The notes under the pieces are model-generated. The model saw only the letters and a program-made list of their open reading frames with translations. It did no database searches and was not told where the DNA came from. From positions 39,372,210 to 39,436,209 of the forward strand of contig NW_023601104.1 in assembly GCF_014898055.3 (NCBI RefSeq): DNA of 64,000 nucleotides. Direction: 5' to 3'. The position numbers and the translations under genes were made by a program. This document shows, piece after piece, positions 10,445 through 21,910 of the stretch (positions within the stretch are counted from its first letter, which is position 1; each line of letters starts with the position of its first letter). The stretch comes from Talpa occidentalis. Its lineage: Eukaryota; Chordata; Mammalia; Eulipotyphla; Talpidae.

Positions 10445-10790
10445 GCCTCAGTTTCCCTCAGACAATAAAAGGAAACTGAGTTTAGGGAAAAGGAAAGTGG
10501 TTGAATTTGTGGACAAACGAGGAGGGCAGCAGACTCATGTCTGAAAGACCACTGCCCTGTCTTGAGCAGAGGGCAGTGGTCTTGATGCAAAGGCGAAAAA
10601 AGGGGAAGAGGTCCGCAGGAGATGGGTGAGCTCCAGGCTTCTTTTCTCAACTCCTTGGAATGGGAGAAGACAAACCTGTCAAACAAGGGGGGAATTGCAA
10701 GAGATGGGGGGAGACCAACTCCTTCATTCCTATCTCAGAGACCAGTGCCTGGTAACTGAATCAGCTGTGCTCCAGCGGCTCAAACCAAAA
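10445..10790 (+). repeat. LTR-like repeat, family A
   Basis: Shares CCTCAGTTTCCCTCAG, CAATAAAAGGAAAC, GCAGACTCATGTC and CAAACAAGGGG blocks in order with 18355-18705 and, inverted, 27500-27917. It looks like a U3/R fragment of an ERV LTR; family name unknown. Confidence 0.65.
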
Positions 10791-10844
10791 CATCAGATTC
10801 ATCATAAAACGCTTCTGTAGTTACACGTTTCCTCCTTGATTTTT

Positions 10845-11100
10845 TCAGATTTCTTTATGCATACAAGAACTGGGGTACAGGCCAGAGGTGCGGGGTGGGG
10901 GTGAGAGGATTCACCAGAGACAGTGGGAATAACTGGCGGGTGGACTGAAATCCACGCCTGAGGGGGGCGGCAGGGAGACCCAGGAGGTCTGCTGCACCCT
11001 GTGGACTACTCCTGTGGGGGGCGGGGGGGGGGGGGGGGGGGGGGGGAGGGGGGGGAGTAGAACTCGTCCTGCAGGGTCTGGCCAGAGCTGGAGAGCGCCT
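10845..11100 (-). mobile_element. Diverged SINE carrying a poly-G expansion
   Basis: ATGCATACAAGAACTGGGG tail side and GATTCACCAGAGACAG body mark a minus-strand SINE. It contains a G tract of about 40 bases at 11016-11056 broken by single C and A bases. Confidence 0.75.
11016..11056 (+). repeat. Poly-G tract
   Basis: About 40 nearly uninterrupted G residues on the plus strand, prone to G-quadruplex formation and to assembly error. Confidence 0.9.
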
Positions 11101-11199
11101 TCTGAAACACCCACTGCCTGCCTCCCCACTCTGGGCCGGCCCATGAAGACGACCTGAAATGGTCCCCCAGTTCTCATTGAGAAGCTGAGCACAGCCTGA

Positions 11200-11386
11200 G
11201 CTGTATGAGAGATGGGCGCCATTGGAATCACGAGGGAGAGAACTACTCAGGGCAGCCCTTGACCACCAGCTCCCTCCCTGCGCGGAGAGCGGCTGCCCGC
11301 TGGTCAGGAGCCGCCCGGGCCAGGGCATCTCTCCCTTTCCCCCACCACCCCCAGCAGAGGCCGCGCCGCCGCTCTAGGTCCCCCCC

Positions 11387-11426
<40 letters not shown>

Positions 11427-12480
11427 CCTGCGACCAGCGGACGCCAGGGGCAGCTCCAGGCACAGCTGGGGCGCACGCACCCTGCCCGGCCTCCCCAGAG
11501 CTCCAGCTGCGGCATCACCAGGACTCCCCGAACCCTCTTAGCACCCCCGGCCGACACTCGCCATCTCCCCCTTTTTACGCCCTTGTCTATAAACCCCGGG
11601 CCTCACCCCAAGAGCAGGACGGGGTGAGCAGACGCGAGGCGCTGCCCTCCTCAGTGCGCCCACAGTCACAGGCTTTGCTTCCCCAGCTCGGCTCCCTGCC
11701 AGGGAGGAGGGAAGGAGGCCGGAAGGGGGTCCCGGTGCAGGGGGTAGGGGGTCCCGGTGCAGGGGGGAGGGGGACGGACCCGCCTCCAAGGGAAAGCAAA
11801 CAGTCCTTGCAAACTTGAGAACCATTTCCACCTCAAAAGTCAACATCCCGAGCCAACAGGGAAGCCAGAAACGAAAGAAAGACCTGCCCGCGCAGCTTGT
11901 GATAAGGCCGTCACCTCCACCCTCAACACACACCCCCCGGGGAGCAGCGTGTGCCCCAAGACCCCGTGGGAAGGGAGCCCCAGGTCACTTCTCCGGAAGA
12001 CCACACCCCCGTCCAGCCGCAGGTGGACGGGTGACGTGCCCAGGCCAGGAAATGCAAACTCCCCACCCGGACACCCCTCCCCGCGCCAGCCGTGGGCAGG
12101 CGGCACCCCGAGGGGGAACAGCCCTGCGGCTGCCAGATGCCCGCCCACCCCACCGGGCCGAACAGAAAGGAACCCTGCCAGAACCGCGTAGGGGGCGCCA
12201 GAGTCACCGGAGGCGAAGTCCGGCCCCGCTCCCCGCTGGACCCTCTACATTCCCCCTACCTTATTTCTAGCTGCTGCGCTTGGCCCTCTTCTGCTCCTGC
12301 TCTCTGCCGCAGCCTTCATTTTCGCAGCCCCGGAGCTCAGATGTGCCGGGTAAGCAGGCCCACCGCTCCCGGCAGGTGCCCACCCTCGGGCAGCCGACGC
12401 GGAGCCCTCACTCCCAAAGCCCATCGTTTTCACAGCCGCAGTTTTGCCACAAAGGCGGTCGGGGCAAACCCTGAAAGGAA
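11200..12480. other. CpG-rich block 1, no gene assigned
   Basis: GC-rich, CpG-containing sequence with overlapping open frames on both strands (up to about 160 codons), the usual shadow of stop-poor GC-rich DNA. No frame looks like a known protein. It could be a promoter-type CpG island or a GC-rich repeat. Confidence 0.5.
11380..11425 (+). repeat. Poly-C tract
   Basis: About 45 C residues with one A at 11387, 324 bases downstream of the poly-G tract and complementary to it. Confidence 0.9.
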
Positions 12481-13124
12481 GCAATCTTCCCTTACCCCCC
12501 CGTACCCCGCCATTTGCTGTCTCTGGACATCTCCGGGGTTTCTCTTGGTCAATGACCCCTGCAGCCATGACCTACACAGGTGAAGGGCGCAACTGCGCGC
12601 ACCCTCAGGGCAGACACAGCAGCAACCTGTTCCTTCCTGACAGGGCACCCCCAGGGCTGACTGAGGAGCTCCTTTGCTCGCTCTCGATGGCCCCCACAGC
12701 TCAGCTCCCTCCAGGGGAACCACTACTCAGTCTCCGTCCCATGCGGGGGCATCTGGCTCGCAGGCGTTCTTCAGGGCTGTGTCTCAGCACAAGCCACCCC
12801 CAACCCCCACCCCCAGCTGTGCACACTCTGAGGTCAGAGACCCTCAGCTCTCTTGGGGGTACCCGTCCAGCCCCAGGGGTACTCACTGCCATCCCCGCTG
12901 CACCAGGTCTCATCACCGCTGCCAGGCGGCCCCTGCGCTCAGGCCAGCCCTTGGCCCTGAGACACAGGGCAAGCTAGGGTTATTAGGCAGCTTTAGGGAC
13001 AGTGCAGGAGGGAACCTCTGAAGAATTTAGGGAGGCTTCAGAGATATAACCAATTCCATTAGGAAAAACAAATACCCCAGAACCACGGACAATATTAATG
13101 CTGTTAACGATGGTCCTGGTTTTC

Positions 13125-13600
13125 TTCAGGTGATAAAGGGAGGTGGAGACTAGCGAAATGGAGAGTGGTTTAATTTATGGACAACTTAGGAGGGCAGCTG
13201 TTTAACTTCAATGTAGAGATGCTCACCAGGAGGACTAGGCCATAAAGATAGAGTGACAAGCATGACAAATGGGGAAAGGGAAAGCTGTTAGATAAGGAAT
13301 GTGAAATCTCTCACTTAGTAAGTGTGAGACCCTCTGGGAATTAGCCAATCAGGGAGAGAAAAAGTAAAACTTAAACATAATGAGGGAGAAAAAGTATATA
13401 TTGCCAACATAATATCCCGTACCGGCTCATCTTGGCCCCTCCCAGGTACCTTATACCTGGGAGTCTTTCTCCTTTGTCTCTTTTCTTCCTAAATAAACTT
13501 TTCTTTCAAAGACAAGATTTGTCTCTCTCTGCTTACTTACTTCACAAAGTCTGTGAATTCCTTTCTACGGTTTCACGAGACAAGAACTCGTGGTAAAGCG
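13125..13600 (+). mobile_element. LTR related to family A
   Basis: GAGAGTGGTTTAATTTATGGAC and GGAGGGCAGC resemble family A. A TATATATTG element, AATAAA at about 13491 and an ending TTCACGAGACAAGAACTCG look like U3-R-U5. It stands directly before the large CpG-rich block. Confidence 0.6.
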
Positions 13601-13609
13601 GCAGCAGTT

Positions 13610-15150
13610 GTTACACACGCCGGCATCAGCCCGTGGGCACGGCCTGGCCATGGGGACCGCTCTCCCCGCGGGGCCTCTCCGGTCCACTCTCTCTGCCATG
13701 GGCTCCCCCACAGGCCAGGGCCCCACCCACCCCGAGCTGCCTCGGGCCCTCACCTTCGCTCTCCAGCCAACGGGCCTCGCCCACAAGTGCAGCGAGGAGG
13801 CTCCGCTGCTCCGGGAGCCCCGCGGCTGCGCCCTCCCACATTCAGGGCTCCCGACCTCTGGCGCCCGCCTGGGCTGGGCTGAGCGGCCTTTTCAGATTCT
13901 CCCGCCTGCCGCAGAGAAACTCCCCGCAGGCCGCGTAAGGCCACCCCGGCTCTCCTCTCCGGGGGCGCACAGAGGATCCCCGCGCTCCCCGTCCCAGGCA
14001 CCACGGAGAAGGCGTCCCCCGCCCCGGCCCCCAGCCTCTGGCGTGCTCGGGAGTCCCCGCCGTCCGAGGCCGGGCCCCGGCAGCGCCGGGCGAGCGGAGG
14101 GGGCGTTGGGCTCCTGCTCCCCCGCCGCTGCGTCTGCGGCTCGGGGTCCTGGGCGGGTCCCCGCCGGCAGCTCCCTCCCTCCCCTCCAGGTCTCCTGCGG
14201 CAGCTCCCGGGTGGCGTCTGCTCTCTGGGGGTCCGCGGCGTCTCCAGGCTCGTCCGCCCCCCACGGGCAGAGCTTCGAGGGACGCTCACCCCAGACCCGC
14301 TCTGAGCGGGGCCCAAGTCCGTCGGCGGCCCCCGCCGTGCGCACCGTCCTCCCGCGGCTCCGGGTCGGGAGCCCGCAGAGCGGAGCCGCGCCCCTTGTGG
14401 TCCGGCTCCAGGTCTTCGGGAGCCGCGTCCCCGTCCGCGCTGAGTCTTGCCGCCCGGGCGGGTCGGTCGTGGCAGCGGCTGCACGGGGCCGACTCGGGAG
14501 GGCTCCGGGCACACGGGCAGAGAGTCCCAGGGCTCCCGAGGACTGGCGTGGGCCGCTCGCGTTCTCCCCGACAGCGCAGCCGGGCACCCGGGGGCAGGGC
14601 GGGCAGGAGGCCGGCCCGGGTGAGGCTCCCGGCCCCTGCGAACTCAGACTCTCCCGGCTCTCTCGGCGGGCGCTGCGCGGGCGGGCGGGGGCCTGAGGGG
14701 CCGGAGATCCGGACTGAGGTGGGGGGCTGCAGGGCGGGCAGGCCCCCCAGCCCCCGGGAGATCTGGACTCTCCCTGAGCTCTCTCCAGCGTTCCCGCGGG
14801 GTCTCCTTCTCTCCTGGCCGCTGGGCGTCCGCTCTCGCTGGGGGCCCGAGCCCCCCCCCCCGGCCGCCGCGGAGACGCCGCCTTATATGCTCGGTCCCGG
14901 CTCCCCAGGTGTGCGCCCTCGCCCGCCCAGCGCCTCCCGCGCCCAGGGCCCAGGTGATGCCGCCGAGGCCCCGGCGCCGGAGCCGGCGCGGCTGCCTCTC
15001 TCCACAGACCCCCGCTCTGGCCCTGAGCTCCACCACCGTGCGCGCTCTGGATCTGCTCGGGGCTTCGCTCCACGAAGGATCGCAGTGTCTAGTCTGTGTT
15101 TCGGGAGAGACTTGAAAAGTAACTGATGCTCCAGTGGCTGCAAACGCGCG
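13610..15150. other. CpG-rich block 2, no gene assigned
   Basis: About 1.5 kb of very GC- and CpG-rich sequence. Long frames overlap on opposite strands (368 codons plus, 393 codons minus), dominated by Arg, Pro, Gly and Ala without domain-like patterning, so I read them as compositional artefacts. It looks like a promoter CpG island, but no first exon, splice site or downstream coding exon can be tied to it. Confidence 0.6.
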
Positions 15151-15520
15151 GGAGACTTTCCCTGCAGCTCAGGTGCTCCCCACTTCATTCTCAGAACCCG
15201 CCTCACCGCGGAGTGAACCTCACACGCAGCACTCCGCGTGTTCTCATCACAATCCTCCATTTTGCATTTAACCAAAGTATTCCGGGGACCCAGCGCATCG
15301 CCCCCCAAAATAAATCATCTCGCTTCCCATGTGAAATCCAATCCCCGGCCCATTTCAACGGTCTGCACCTGCTCCCACTGGGTGAGAGCATCTTCTTCCA
15401 TCTGATCGACTTTTCTCTTTGGCAGCTGTTCCTGACACTGCTCCTCGTTTTCACACCATGAAGGGCTTAGTGTGTGCCCCTGCCTGCACTGTGGGGAGGG
15501 GGGTCTATTCTTTTTTTTCT

Positions 15521-15777
15521 CCCAAGATTTATTTATTGTGTATACAAGCCCTGAGGTGTAGACCAGAGGGGTGGGGGTAGAGAATGCACCAGAGAGAGTG
15601 GGGATCAGAATAGGCGGATCTTCTGAAATACCCTGGTGAGGGGAGCAGCAGGTGAGACAGGAGAGGTCTGCTGAGCCCAGTGCGTTGTTCTTGGCCCACG
15701 GGGGTCCATCTCTTGCTGCAGTGGCTGGCAAGAGCTTAATTGCACTTTCTTTAACCCCAGTGTCCCCAGGGAGGCCC
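15521..15777 (-). mobile_element. Diverged SINE
   Basis: AAGATTTATTTATTGTGTATACAAG tail side and CCAGGGAGGCCC head. Confidence 0.85.
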
Positions 15778-15799
15778 TGTGGGGGTCTTTTCTGTTTGA

Positions 15800-16985
15800 C
15801 TCCTTTGGATTTCATGTCCGTGCAATCATTTATGTATGTATTTATTTATTTCCCATTTCCCTCATGGCTGCTAATCAGTTTGTTTCCCCAGACTTGGGGC
15901 TGACTTCCTAGGTGGTGTCCATCAAGGGGAAAATCAAATCACCATTCCTATGGCGGGTTATCAAATCACCATGACAGAAACAGGGTGATAATTCAGCTTT
16001 CCTTCCACTCTCCACCTCCCCACCCCCATACACACACAGGCCCTATGAACTTCGCTGACAACAACCGCATCTTCTGTGCAGACTTTTGCAGGGAGGCTCG
16101 CTCTGCTGGAAGCGCCCCCTGTGTCACCTCATTCACATCATTGCCAAGTAATCTCTCCTGAGAGAGACCCCCCCATCACTCTGTAATAGTACCCCCGTAA
16201 CCACAATCTATTTTCCTGACCTTTCTTTCATAGTACCTGCTCGTCCCACAAAGTGTTGGAGGGCAGGGTGAGGACACCCCATCACCCCCAAACCTGCCCA
16301 TTCTCAATAGGTTCTTCCGACCAGCGCATTGAGACAAGACATCCGCTAGTGCGTGAGGCCTTTCATGGAAAGGAACTTTAATACAATTCTTGTGCAGCAA
16401 AGAAAAGGGGACGAATACAGTTTCCATATCTGGCACGCAGAGTTCCCCGTCCCCCGTGGGGAAAGGCCCAGCCGAACAGGTTTGTCCCAAAGCAGGGCCA
16501 CTGAAGCCCAAGAGCTGCCCCAAGTCAGAAAAGGATCCAAACAAGCCAGAACCCCCCACCCTGGGCACCAGGGCAGAGGTCACTCCATCCATGACCCCGG
16601 CGCCCCCTCCTGTGCTTCTGGGCTGGGCATCATTTCCAAGCCCCGTGTCCACACTGGCAGGTGCGTGGGGTCTGCTAAGCTGTTGTCCATGGGGCCCGCC
16701 CACTGTTGCATTTCAGGAGTTGTGTTCTCTCCTGGACCCCCTCACAGCACTCGGGCTCCTCTCCTGCGGCTCATTTGATCCTTCCGAGAATAAGAATGGC
16801 CAAGTGTCTGCCCATGTCTACAGCGGTGGGGTCTCTTCTCTGAGAAGTGACCACGGGGCTCCTTCCCACCATGGATCGGGGTCATTGCTTTCATTGCTCT
16901 TGTGTGAATGTGTCTGTGTCAGTGCTGCAGATGAAGCCCTGGTCAGACACAGGGTATGCGAACACTTTATCCCTTTCTGGATGGG
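15800..16985. other. No recognisable gene
   Basis: Moderately GC-rich, including frames of 141, 175 and 238 codons on both strands that overlap each other and resemble no known protein. No repeat family recognised. Confidence 0.4.
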
Positions 16986-16991
16986 GGTGTA

Positions 16992-17244
16992 TTTTTTTTT
17001 AAAGATTTATTTCTTTATGCATACCAGAACTGAGGTGCAGACCAGAGGTGGGGGGAGCATGGGGGAGGGGGGTGAGAGGACTCACCAGAACAGGTGGATT
17101 GCTTAAGGAAGTAGCAGGGAGGCGGGAGAGGTCGATTGCACCATGTGGGTAGCTCCCTGGCCAGCGGGGAATCGAACTCGCACTGCAGTGGCTGGGGAGA
17201 TCTTCACAGCAGAGTCTTTAGCCCCTGTGCCACCAGGAAGGCCC
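16992..17244 (-). mobile_element. SINE, first of a head-to-tail pair
   Basis: TTAAAGATTTATTTCTTTATGC tail side to CAGGAAGGCCC head. It is followed within a few bases by another copy in the same orientation. Confidence 0.88.
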
Positions 17245-17247
17245 ACT

Positions 17248-17534
17248 TTAAAAAAAAAAAAAAAGATTTATTTTAATTTATTTATGCATGCAAGAACTGG
17301 AGTACAAGCCAGAGGTGGGGGGGGGGTGTGTGTGAGAGGATTCACCAGAGACAGCGTGGGGAACAGAACAGGCAGAATGACTGAAATGCACTGCTGAGGG
17401 AAGCAGAGGGTGAGACAGAAGAGGTCTGCCATGCCATGAGGGTTTCTCCCTGGCCAGGGATCGACCTCATGCTGCAGTGGCTGAGGATAGCTTCATAGGT
17501 TGTGTCTTAAGCCCTCGCAACACCACGGAGGCCT
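17248..17534 (-). mobile_element. SINE, second of the pair
   Basis: A-run and GATTTATTTTAATTTATTTATGC tail side to ACGGAGGCCTG head. Contains a short G8 and GTGTGTGT run. Confidence 0.88.
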
Positions 17535-18354
17535 GCTTTTTAAGTTTGTATGGCTCTCACTTATTTAGTTTCCCACTGGACAGAGAGAAGGGAGGGGTGA
17601 AGCTAGAAAATGTGCTCCATCAAGGGCAGGAATCAGGGTCGAGAGTCCGCCCGCAGGCGTTTCTAAGCTGCAGAAGTACTGGGGGCTGTCACCGCTGTCA
17701 CGGAGATCAGAGAGCGTGACTTCATCTTATCAGCAAGGCACTGCACGGCGCTGAGCAGCTGCTGTGGAGCCTTGACCTGCACAGGTCCTTGGCCCCTGGG
17801 AGGGAGTTTTGGCCGCACCTTGTGGCGCAGCTCCCTAGGAGCAATCTGGACTTGAGCTCAGGGTGGATTTGAAGGCACTGGTAAGGTTGGGCTCTGACCG
17901 CTTGGGCTCTGACGGAGGGTATTGGGGGGATTTTGACCTGGGGCGGGAAGGCAGAGCTGCAGCTCATAAGATGGCGGCCGAGCAGGCCGCTTGGGGTTCG
18001 CAGACCCCACAGGCCACCGTCTGTGGTGGTTTCAGTTCGCCCGCCTGCGTCTCTCATCCACGCTGACTGAATTTCAGACGTAGTGTCCAATGTATTCTTT
18101 CCTTTACCTTTATGATGGCTACTTTACTCAATAAAAATAGTGATTCTGCTTGCCAAGGGGACATGTTTTGTGTTTAAAGATGGATTCATTGATTACGTTT
18201 ATATAATTATGATAACCAATTTAATTGAATAAAGAACAGTTAACTCAATTATCTTGCAGTGTACAATAGCGTTCTCTTCCAAATCGGGTGTTTCCACTTT
18301 GTGTAGAATTTTGCATTCTTTTCCATTTGGTTTTAAGTGTCTGCATGATACCAA
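17535..18354. other. No recognisable feature
   Basis: Unannotated sequence left of the inverted repeat. AT-rich from about 18060 onward. Confidence 0.4.
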
Positions 18355-18705
18355 GGGGCAACCTCAGTTTCCCTCAGCCAATAAAAGGAAACAGAGTTTG
18401 AGGAAAAGGAAAGTGGTTGTTTTTGTCGACAAAGGAGGAGAAAGCAGACTCATGTCCGAAAGACCACTGTCCTGCTCTTTGGCAGAGGGCAGGGGTCTTT
18501 AGGCAAGCGAAAAGAAGGGAAGATGCGCAAGGGTCTGCAGAAGGGTCAGTGCCAGGTTGCTTTTTTACAAGCGCTGCTGTTTAACCCCCTTCTTGGAATG
18601 CAAGAAGACAGACCTATCAAACAAGGGGAAATTGCAAGATGTACAGGAAAGACAAACTGGTTCATGCTTATCTGAGAACATTTGTAACTGCATCATGAAC
18701 CCCAC
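18355..18705 (+). repeat. Family A LTR-like repeat at the outer edge of the left arm
   Basis: CCTCAGTTTCCCTCAGCC, CAATAAAAGGAAACAGAG, GTCGACAAAGGAGG and AACAAGGGGAAATTGC blocks are shared with the 10.4-kb copy and the inverted 27.5-27.9-kb copy. Confidence 0.7.
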
Positions 18706-19392
18706 TCTCTGTTATGACCTTCCATTTCTGTGGGAGAAAGGGATGAGGCGCCTTCTGGCTGCTTCCTGCTGAGCCTCGTTGTCGTTGGGGTTGGGGGGCG
18801 GCTTACCATGGAAGGCCTGCACTTGCTGGTTTCACAGTTCCTGACGTGATGTTAAGGCTTTGGTGGCGGTGTGGCTGTAATAAGGTGTACAACATATCAT
18901 AGTCCTCAATGTAATAGGGATGACTTTTTCCCTTCCTCAAAAGGATGACGTTTAGGGTACAGCCCTCACTGAAGAGGACCAGAGACTAGTGTAAATAGTG
19001 ACTGAGACATCATTTTTCTCTACCCTCATCCCAATTCTGTAAAATAGTAAACCAAATCTAATTTTAAATAATTTTACCTATATTTGCATAATCTTTCTTC
19101 TTGGCTTGCTCTTCTCAGATAAGCTCAAATTTTACTCCCAGAAGAATCTCAATCAAAGCCTTGTAACAAAACAGGTTTTTAATTTTCTAGTTGAAGGAGA
19201 AATAAAACGCCCTACTGAGATTATGCAAAGATAGACATTGTCCTGAGAAGTACAACTATAGCCTACACATTTTGGGGGATGAGAAAAGAGAAAAGCAAAT
19301 GTTGCTGTTTGCTCATAAAAAATGCAGTTGCCACTGCTAAGATCATAGCCCAGTTTAAAGACAAGTTCTCTAGAGATAAAAAACAAAACATT

Positions 19393-19655
19393 AGGGACCT
19401 CACTGGTAGTGCAAGGGATTAAGACACAACCTATGAAGCTATTTGCAGCCACTGCAGCATGAGTTCGATCCCCAGCCAGGGGGCTACTCTACCCACATGG
19501 CCAGCAGACCTCCCCTGACTCGCCCGCTGCTCCCCTCAGTAATGTATTTCAATCTGCCTGTTTTTCTCCCCACTCTGTCTCTAGTGAATCCTCTCGCCCC
19601 TCACACCTCTGGCCTGTACCCCAGATCTTGTATGCATAAATAAATAAATCTTTAA
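19393..19655 (+). mobile_element. SINE in the left arm
   Basis: AGGGACCTCACTGGTAGTGCAAGG head, GAGTTCGATCCCC B-box, AAATAAATCTTTAAG end. Absent at the mirrored site of the right arm. Confidence 0.88.
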
Positions 19656-20085
19656 GAAAACATTAAAAATCAATATATTTTTAAAAAGTCATTTAATATT
19701 ATACAATTCCTCCTCCTCAGTGTTCTTTTCCCGTGTATTAAGTCTCAATCTTCTCTTGGTAATTTTCATCCATGCAATATTTCTATAGGCACAGTAGGTC
19801 TTCTCAGTTCCAAAACATATCTATATTGTCAGTCTCTTTTTGTAAGTTTTCTGAAAAAAAGCTCAGCAAGTAACCTTTAGAAATAACAAAAACTTGAAAA
19901 TGACCATACCTAAAATTATGGTATAAGGAAAAAGACAAGGATGTCTGCTCAATTTTGTGACACACAAAATATATATATTTCACAATGATCAGAATCGTCC
20001 CATACTATTATACCAGAACATACTAGGTTTTAAAAACCTCATATATTTAGAACACTTCAGTTTTTATTAAAGATTTATTTATTTA

Positions 20086-20364
20086 GGGCCTCCCCAGTGG
20101 CACAGCGGTTGAGCGCTGGGCTGTGAAGCTGCCGGCAGCCTCTGCAGCACAGGTTTGATCCCCGGCCGCGGGGCAAGGGTCCCACATGGCCTGCAGACCT
20201 CTTGTGCTGCTCCTGCTGCTCCCCTCAGCAGTGTATTTCATCAGTCAGCCTGTTCTGTTCCCCGCTCTGGTTCTGGTGAATTCTCTCACCCTCCTGTGCT
20301 TCTGACTGTACCCAGTGCTTGTATGTATAAATAAATAGATAAATAAATAAATAAATAAATAAAT
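20086..20364 (+). mobile_element. SINE inserted in the tail of another SINE
   Basis: GGGCCTCCCCAGTGGCACAG head to (AAAT)n tail. It sits between the TTTAAAGATTTATTTATTTA tail (20064-20085) and the rest of a minus-strand SINE (20378-20629). Confidence 0.88.
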
Positions 20365-20377
20365 CTTTTTAGAAAAT

Positions 20378-20629
20378 TATTTATTTATATAAGCACTGGG
20401 GTACAGGCCAGAGTCGCGAGAGGGTGAGAGAATCTACCAGAGACAGAGCAGGGAACAGAACAGGCAGAAGTGCCAAAATCCACTGCTAAGGGGAGCAGCG
20501 GGTGAGACAGGAGAGGTCTGCCGCACCATGTGGGAATCTCCCTGGCCGGCCAGGAATCGAACCTGCTCTGCGGAGGCTGCGGACAGTCTCACAGCACTGT
20601 GCTCAACCCATTGCGCCACCAGGGAGGCC
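20378..20629 (-). mobile_element. SINE, host of the nested insertion
   Basis: ATTTATTTATATAAGCACTGGGG to ACCAGGGAGGCCC. Its poly-A end is displaced to about 20064-20085 by the nested copy. Confidence 0.88.
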
Positions 20630-20758
20630 CCTATCAATTTTTATATATCCCAAAAATGTATAACTTTTTCCCTCCATGACAATGCTTTTTCTATGAAGTT
20701 TTAACATCTCTAGATTGGGCCAGTGTTTTAGCATTTTCCTACAAGTAAAATAATTTAG

Positions 20759-21017
20759 GGCCTCCCCGGTGGCACAGCGGGTGGAGCGCAGAGCTGTGAA
20801 GCTCTCCACAGCCTCTGCAGTGTTGGTTCAATTCCCGGAGCAACCCACATGGCGCAGCAGACCTCTCCTCACTGGCCCGCTGCTAGCTTTAGCAGTGTAC
20901 TTTGGTCAATCTGCCGGTTCTGTTACCCACTCTGTCTCTGGTGAGTCCCCTCACCCCCACACCTCTGGCCTGTACCCCAGCTCTTAATATGCATAAATAA
21001 ATAAATCTTTAAAAACA
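20759..21017 (+). mobile_element. SINE
   Basis: GGGCCTCCCCGGTGGCACAG head, AAATAAATCTTTAAAAAC end. It interrupts the inner part of the left arm. Confidence 0.88.
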
Positions 21018-21028
21018 AAAGCTTTACT

Positions 21029-21393
21029 TGTAAGATGAGCAAGACTGCAGCCATTTTGAGAAATAACTGTCATCTCAAAAGGACACAGCTAGTTTCATTT
21101 TGGGGCAAAAACCACAAGCCAAGGGTAAAGGAAACCTAGCTGGCACCATGAGAGCTATCCAATCAGGGTGGGCCTGGTGTGAAAAGTCCCTGCATCCTGT
21201 TAACAAAGTACAAAACAGCTGGTTGCTCTGGGAGGGGGGCCGTCTCTTAACCTGATGAGACTGCTGTGTCAGTACTCCAGGCAGAGTTGGGCCCTAGCTT
21301 AAGCTAGCAATAAAGCCTTTTTGCTTTTGCATCTCTGGCTCCGTGTAGTCTTTGGGAACCCTGGACAGAATTGAGGCCCCAAATCCGAACACA
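21029..21393 (+). mobile_element. Solo LTR with AATAAA
   Basis: TGTAAGATGAGC to AACACA. CCAATCAGGG (U3) and AGCAATAAAGCC near 21306 fit a U3-R-U5 layout. It sits between SINE and arm sequence and is absent from the right arm. Confidence 0.7.
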
Positions 21394-21481
21394 CTATTTC
21401 TGAAAAGTGACTTCAAGAAAAAAATTGTCATAGGCTTAATAAATATATGGATATTTTTATAAAACAACACTAAATTCCACA

Positions 21482-21910
21482 TGTTAGGGTGAAAGGCTGT
21501 CTTGAGCTAATTCCAGAACAAAGCCATCAAGACACTGGAAATGACAAATCCCATCATCACCAAAGGGAGGGTTGCTGGGACCTGAGGGTGGAGTTAAGCT
21601 GCCAGGTTTGGTATAAAACCAAATTGGCCTTGGGTCTCTTCCTTGGCTTCATGCCTCTTGGCCCTTCGCCAGCTATCAGCATTCCATTGAGATTCCAGGT
21701 CAGCAGAATGGGTAGGATGCATTCCTGAGTTTATCTGCCTCTTTTTCTCCTTGAGTCATTCATTTCTTCATTTTCCCTTTCTTTTGTAAATAAACCTTTT
21801 ATTAACCTTTTGTGTGTACCTGCAGTTGAGTATTAATGAGTCTCTTTTAAGCGTGTGTGTGAGGACCCACTTTCAGACAACCGGTTTTATATGTGGGTTG
21901 CTCTGTAACA
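21482..21910 (+). mobile_element. Solo LTR, family C
   Basis: TGTTAGGG to CTGTAACA, 429 bp, with TGTAAATAAACCTTTTATTAACC near 21784. Same family as 25840-26309 (+), 28769-29231 (-) and 32324-32768 (-). It lies exactly at the inner end of the left arm. Confidence 0.82.

Larger units (their letters stand above)
18355..21480 (+). repeat. Left arm of a large imperfect inverted repeat
   Basis: Segments of this arm recur in reverse complement at 23520-27920, in mirrored order: family A repeat (18355-18705), AGGCCTGCACTTGCTGG (about 18811), GTACAACATATCATAG (about 18889), 19095-19385, 19680-20050, 20640-20755 and 21400-21460. Gaps are filled by SINEs and LTRs inserted in one arm only. Arm identity looks moderate, so the structure is old. 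Confidence 0.85.

Noticed and set aside
13590..15073. Open frames of 368 (plus) and 393 (minus) codons
   Set aside because: They overlap on opposite strands in very GC-rich DNA, have low-complexity Arg/Pro/Gly/Ala composition and no domain; stop codons are simply rare here.
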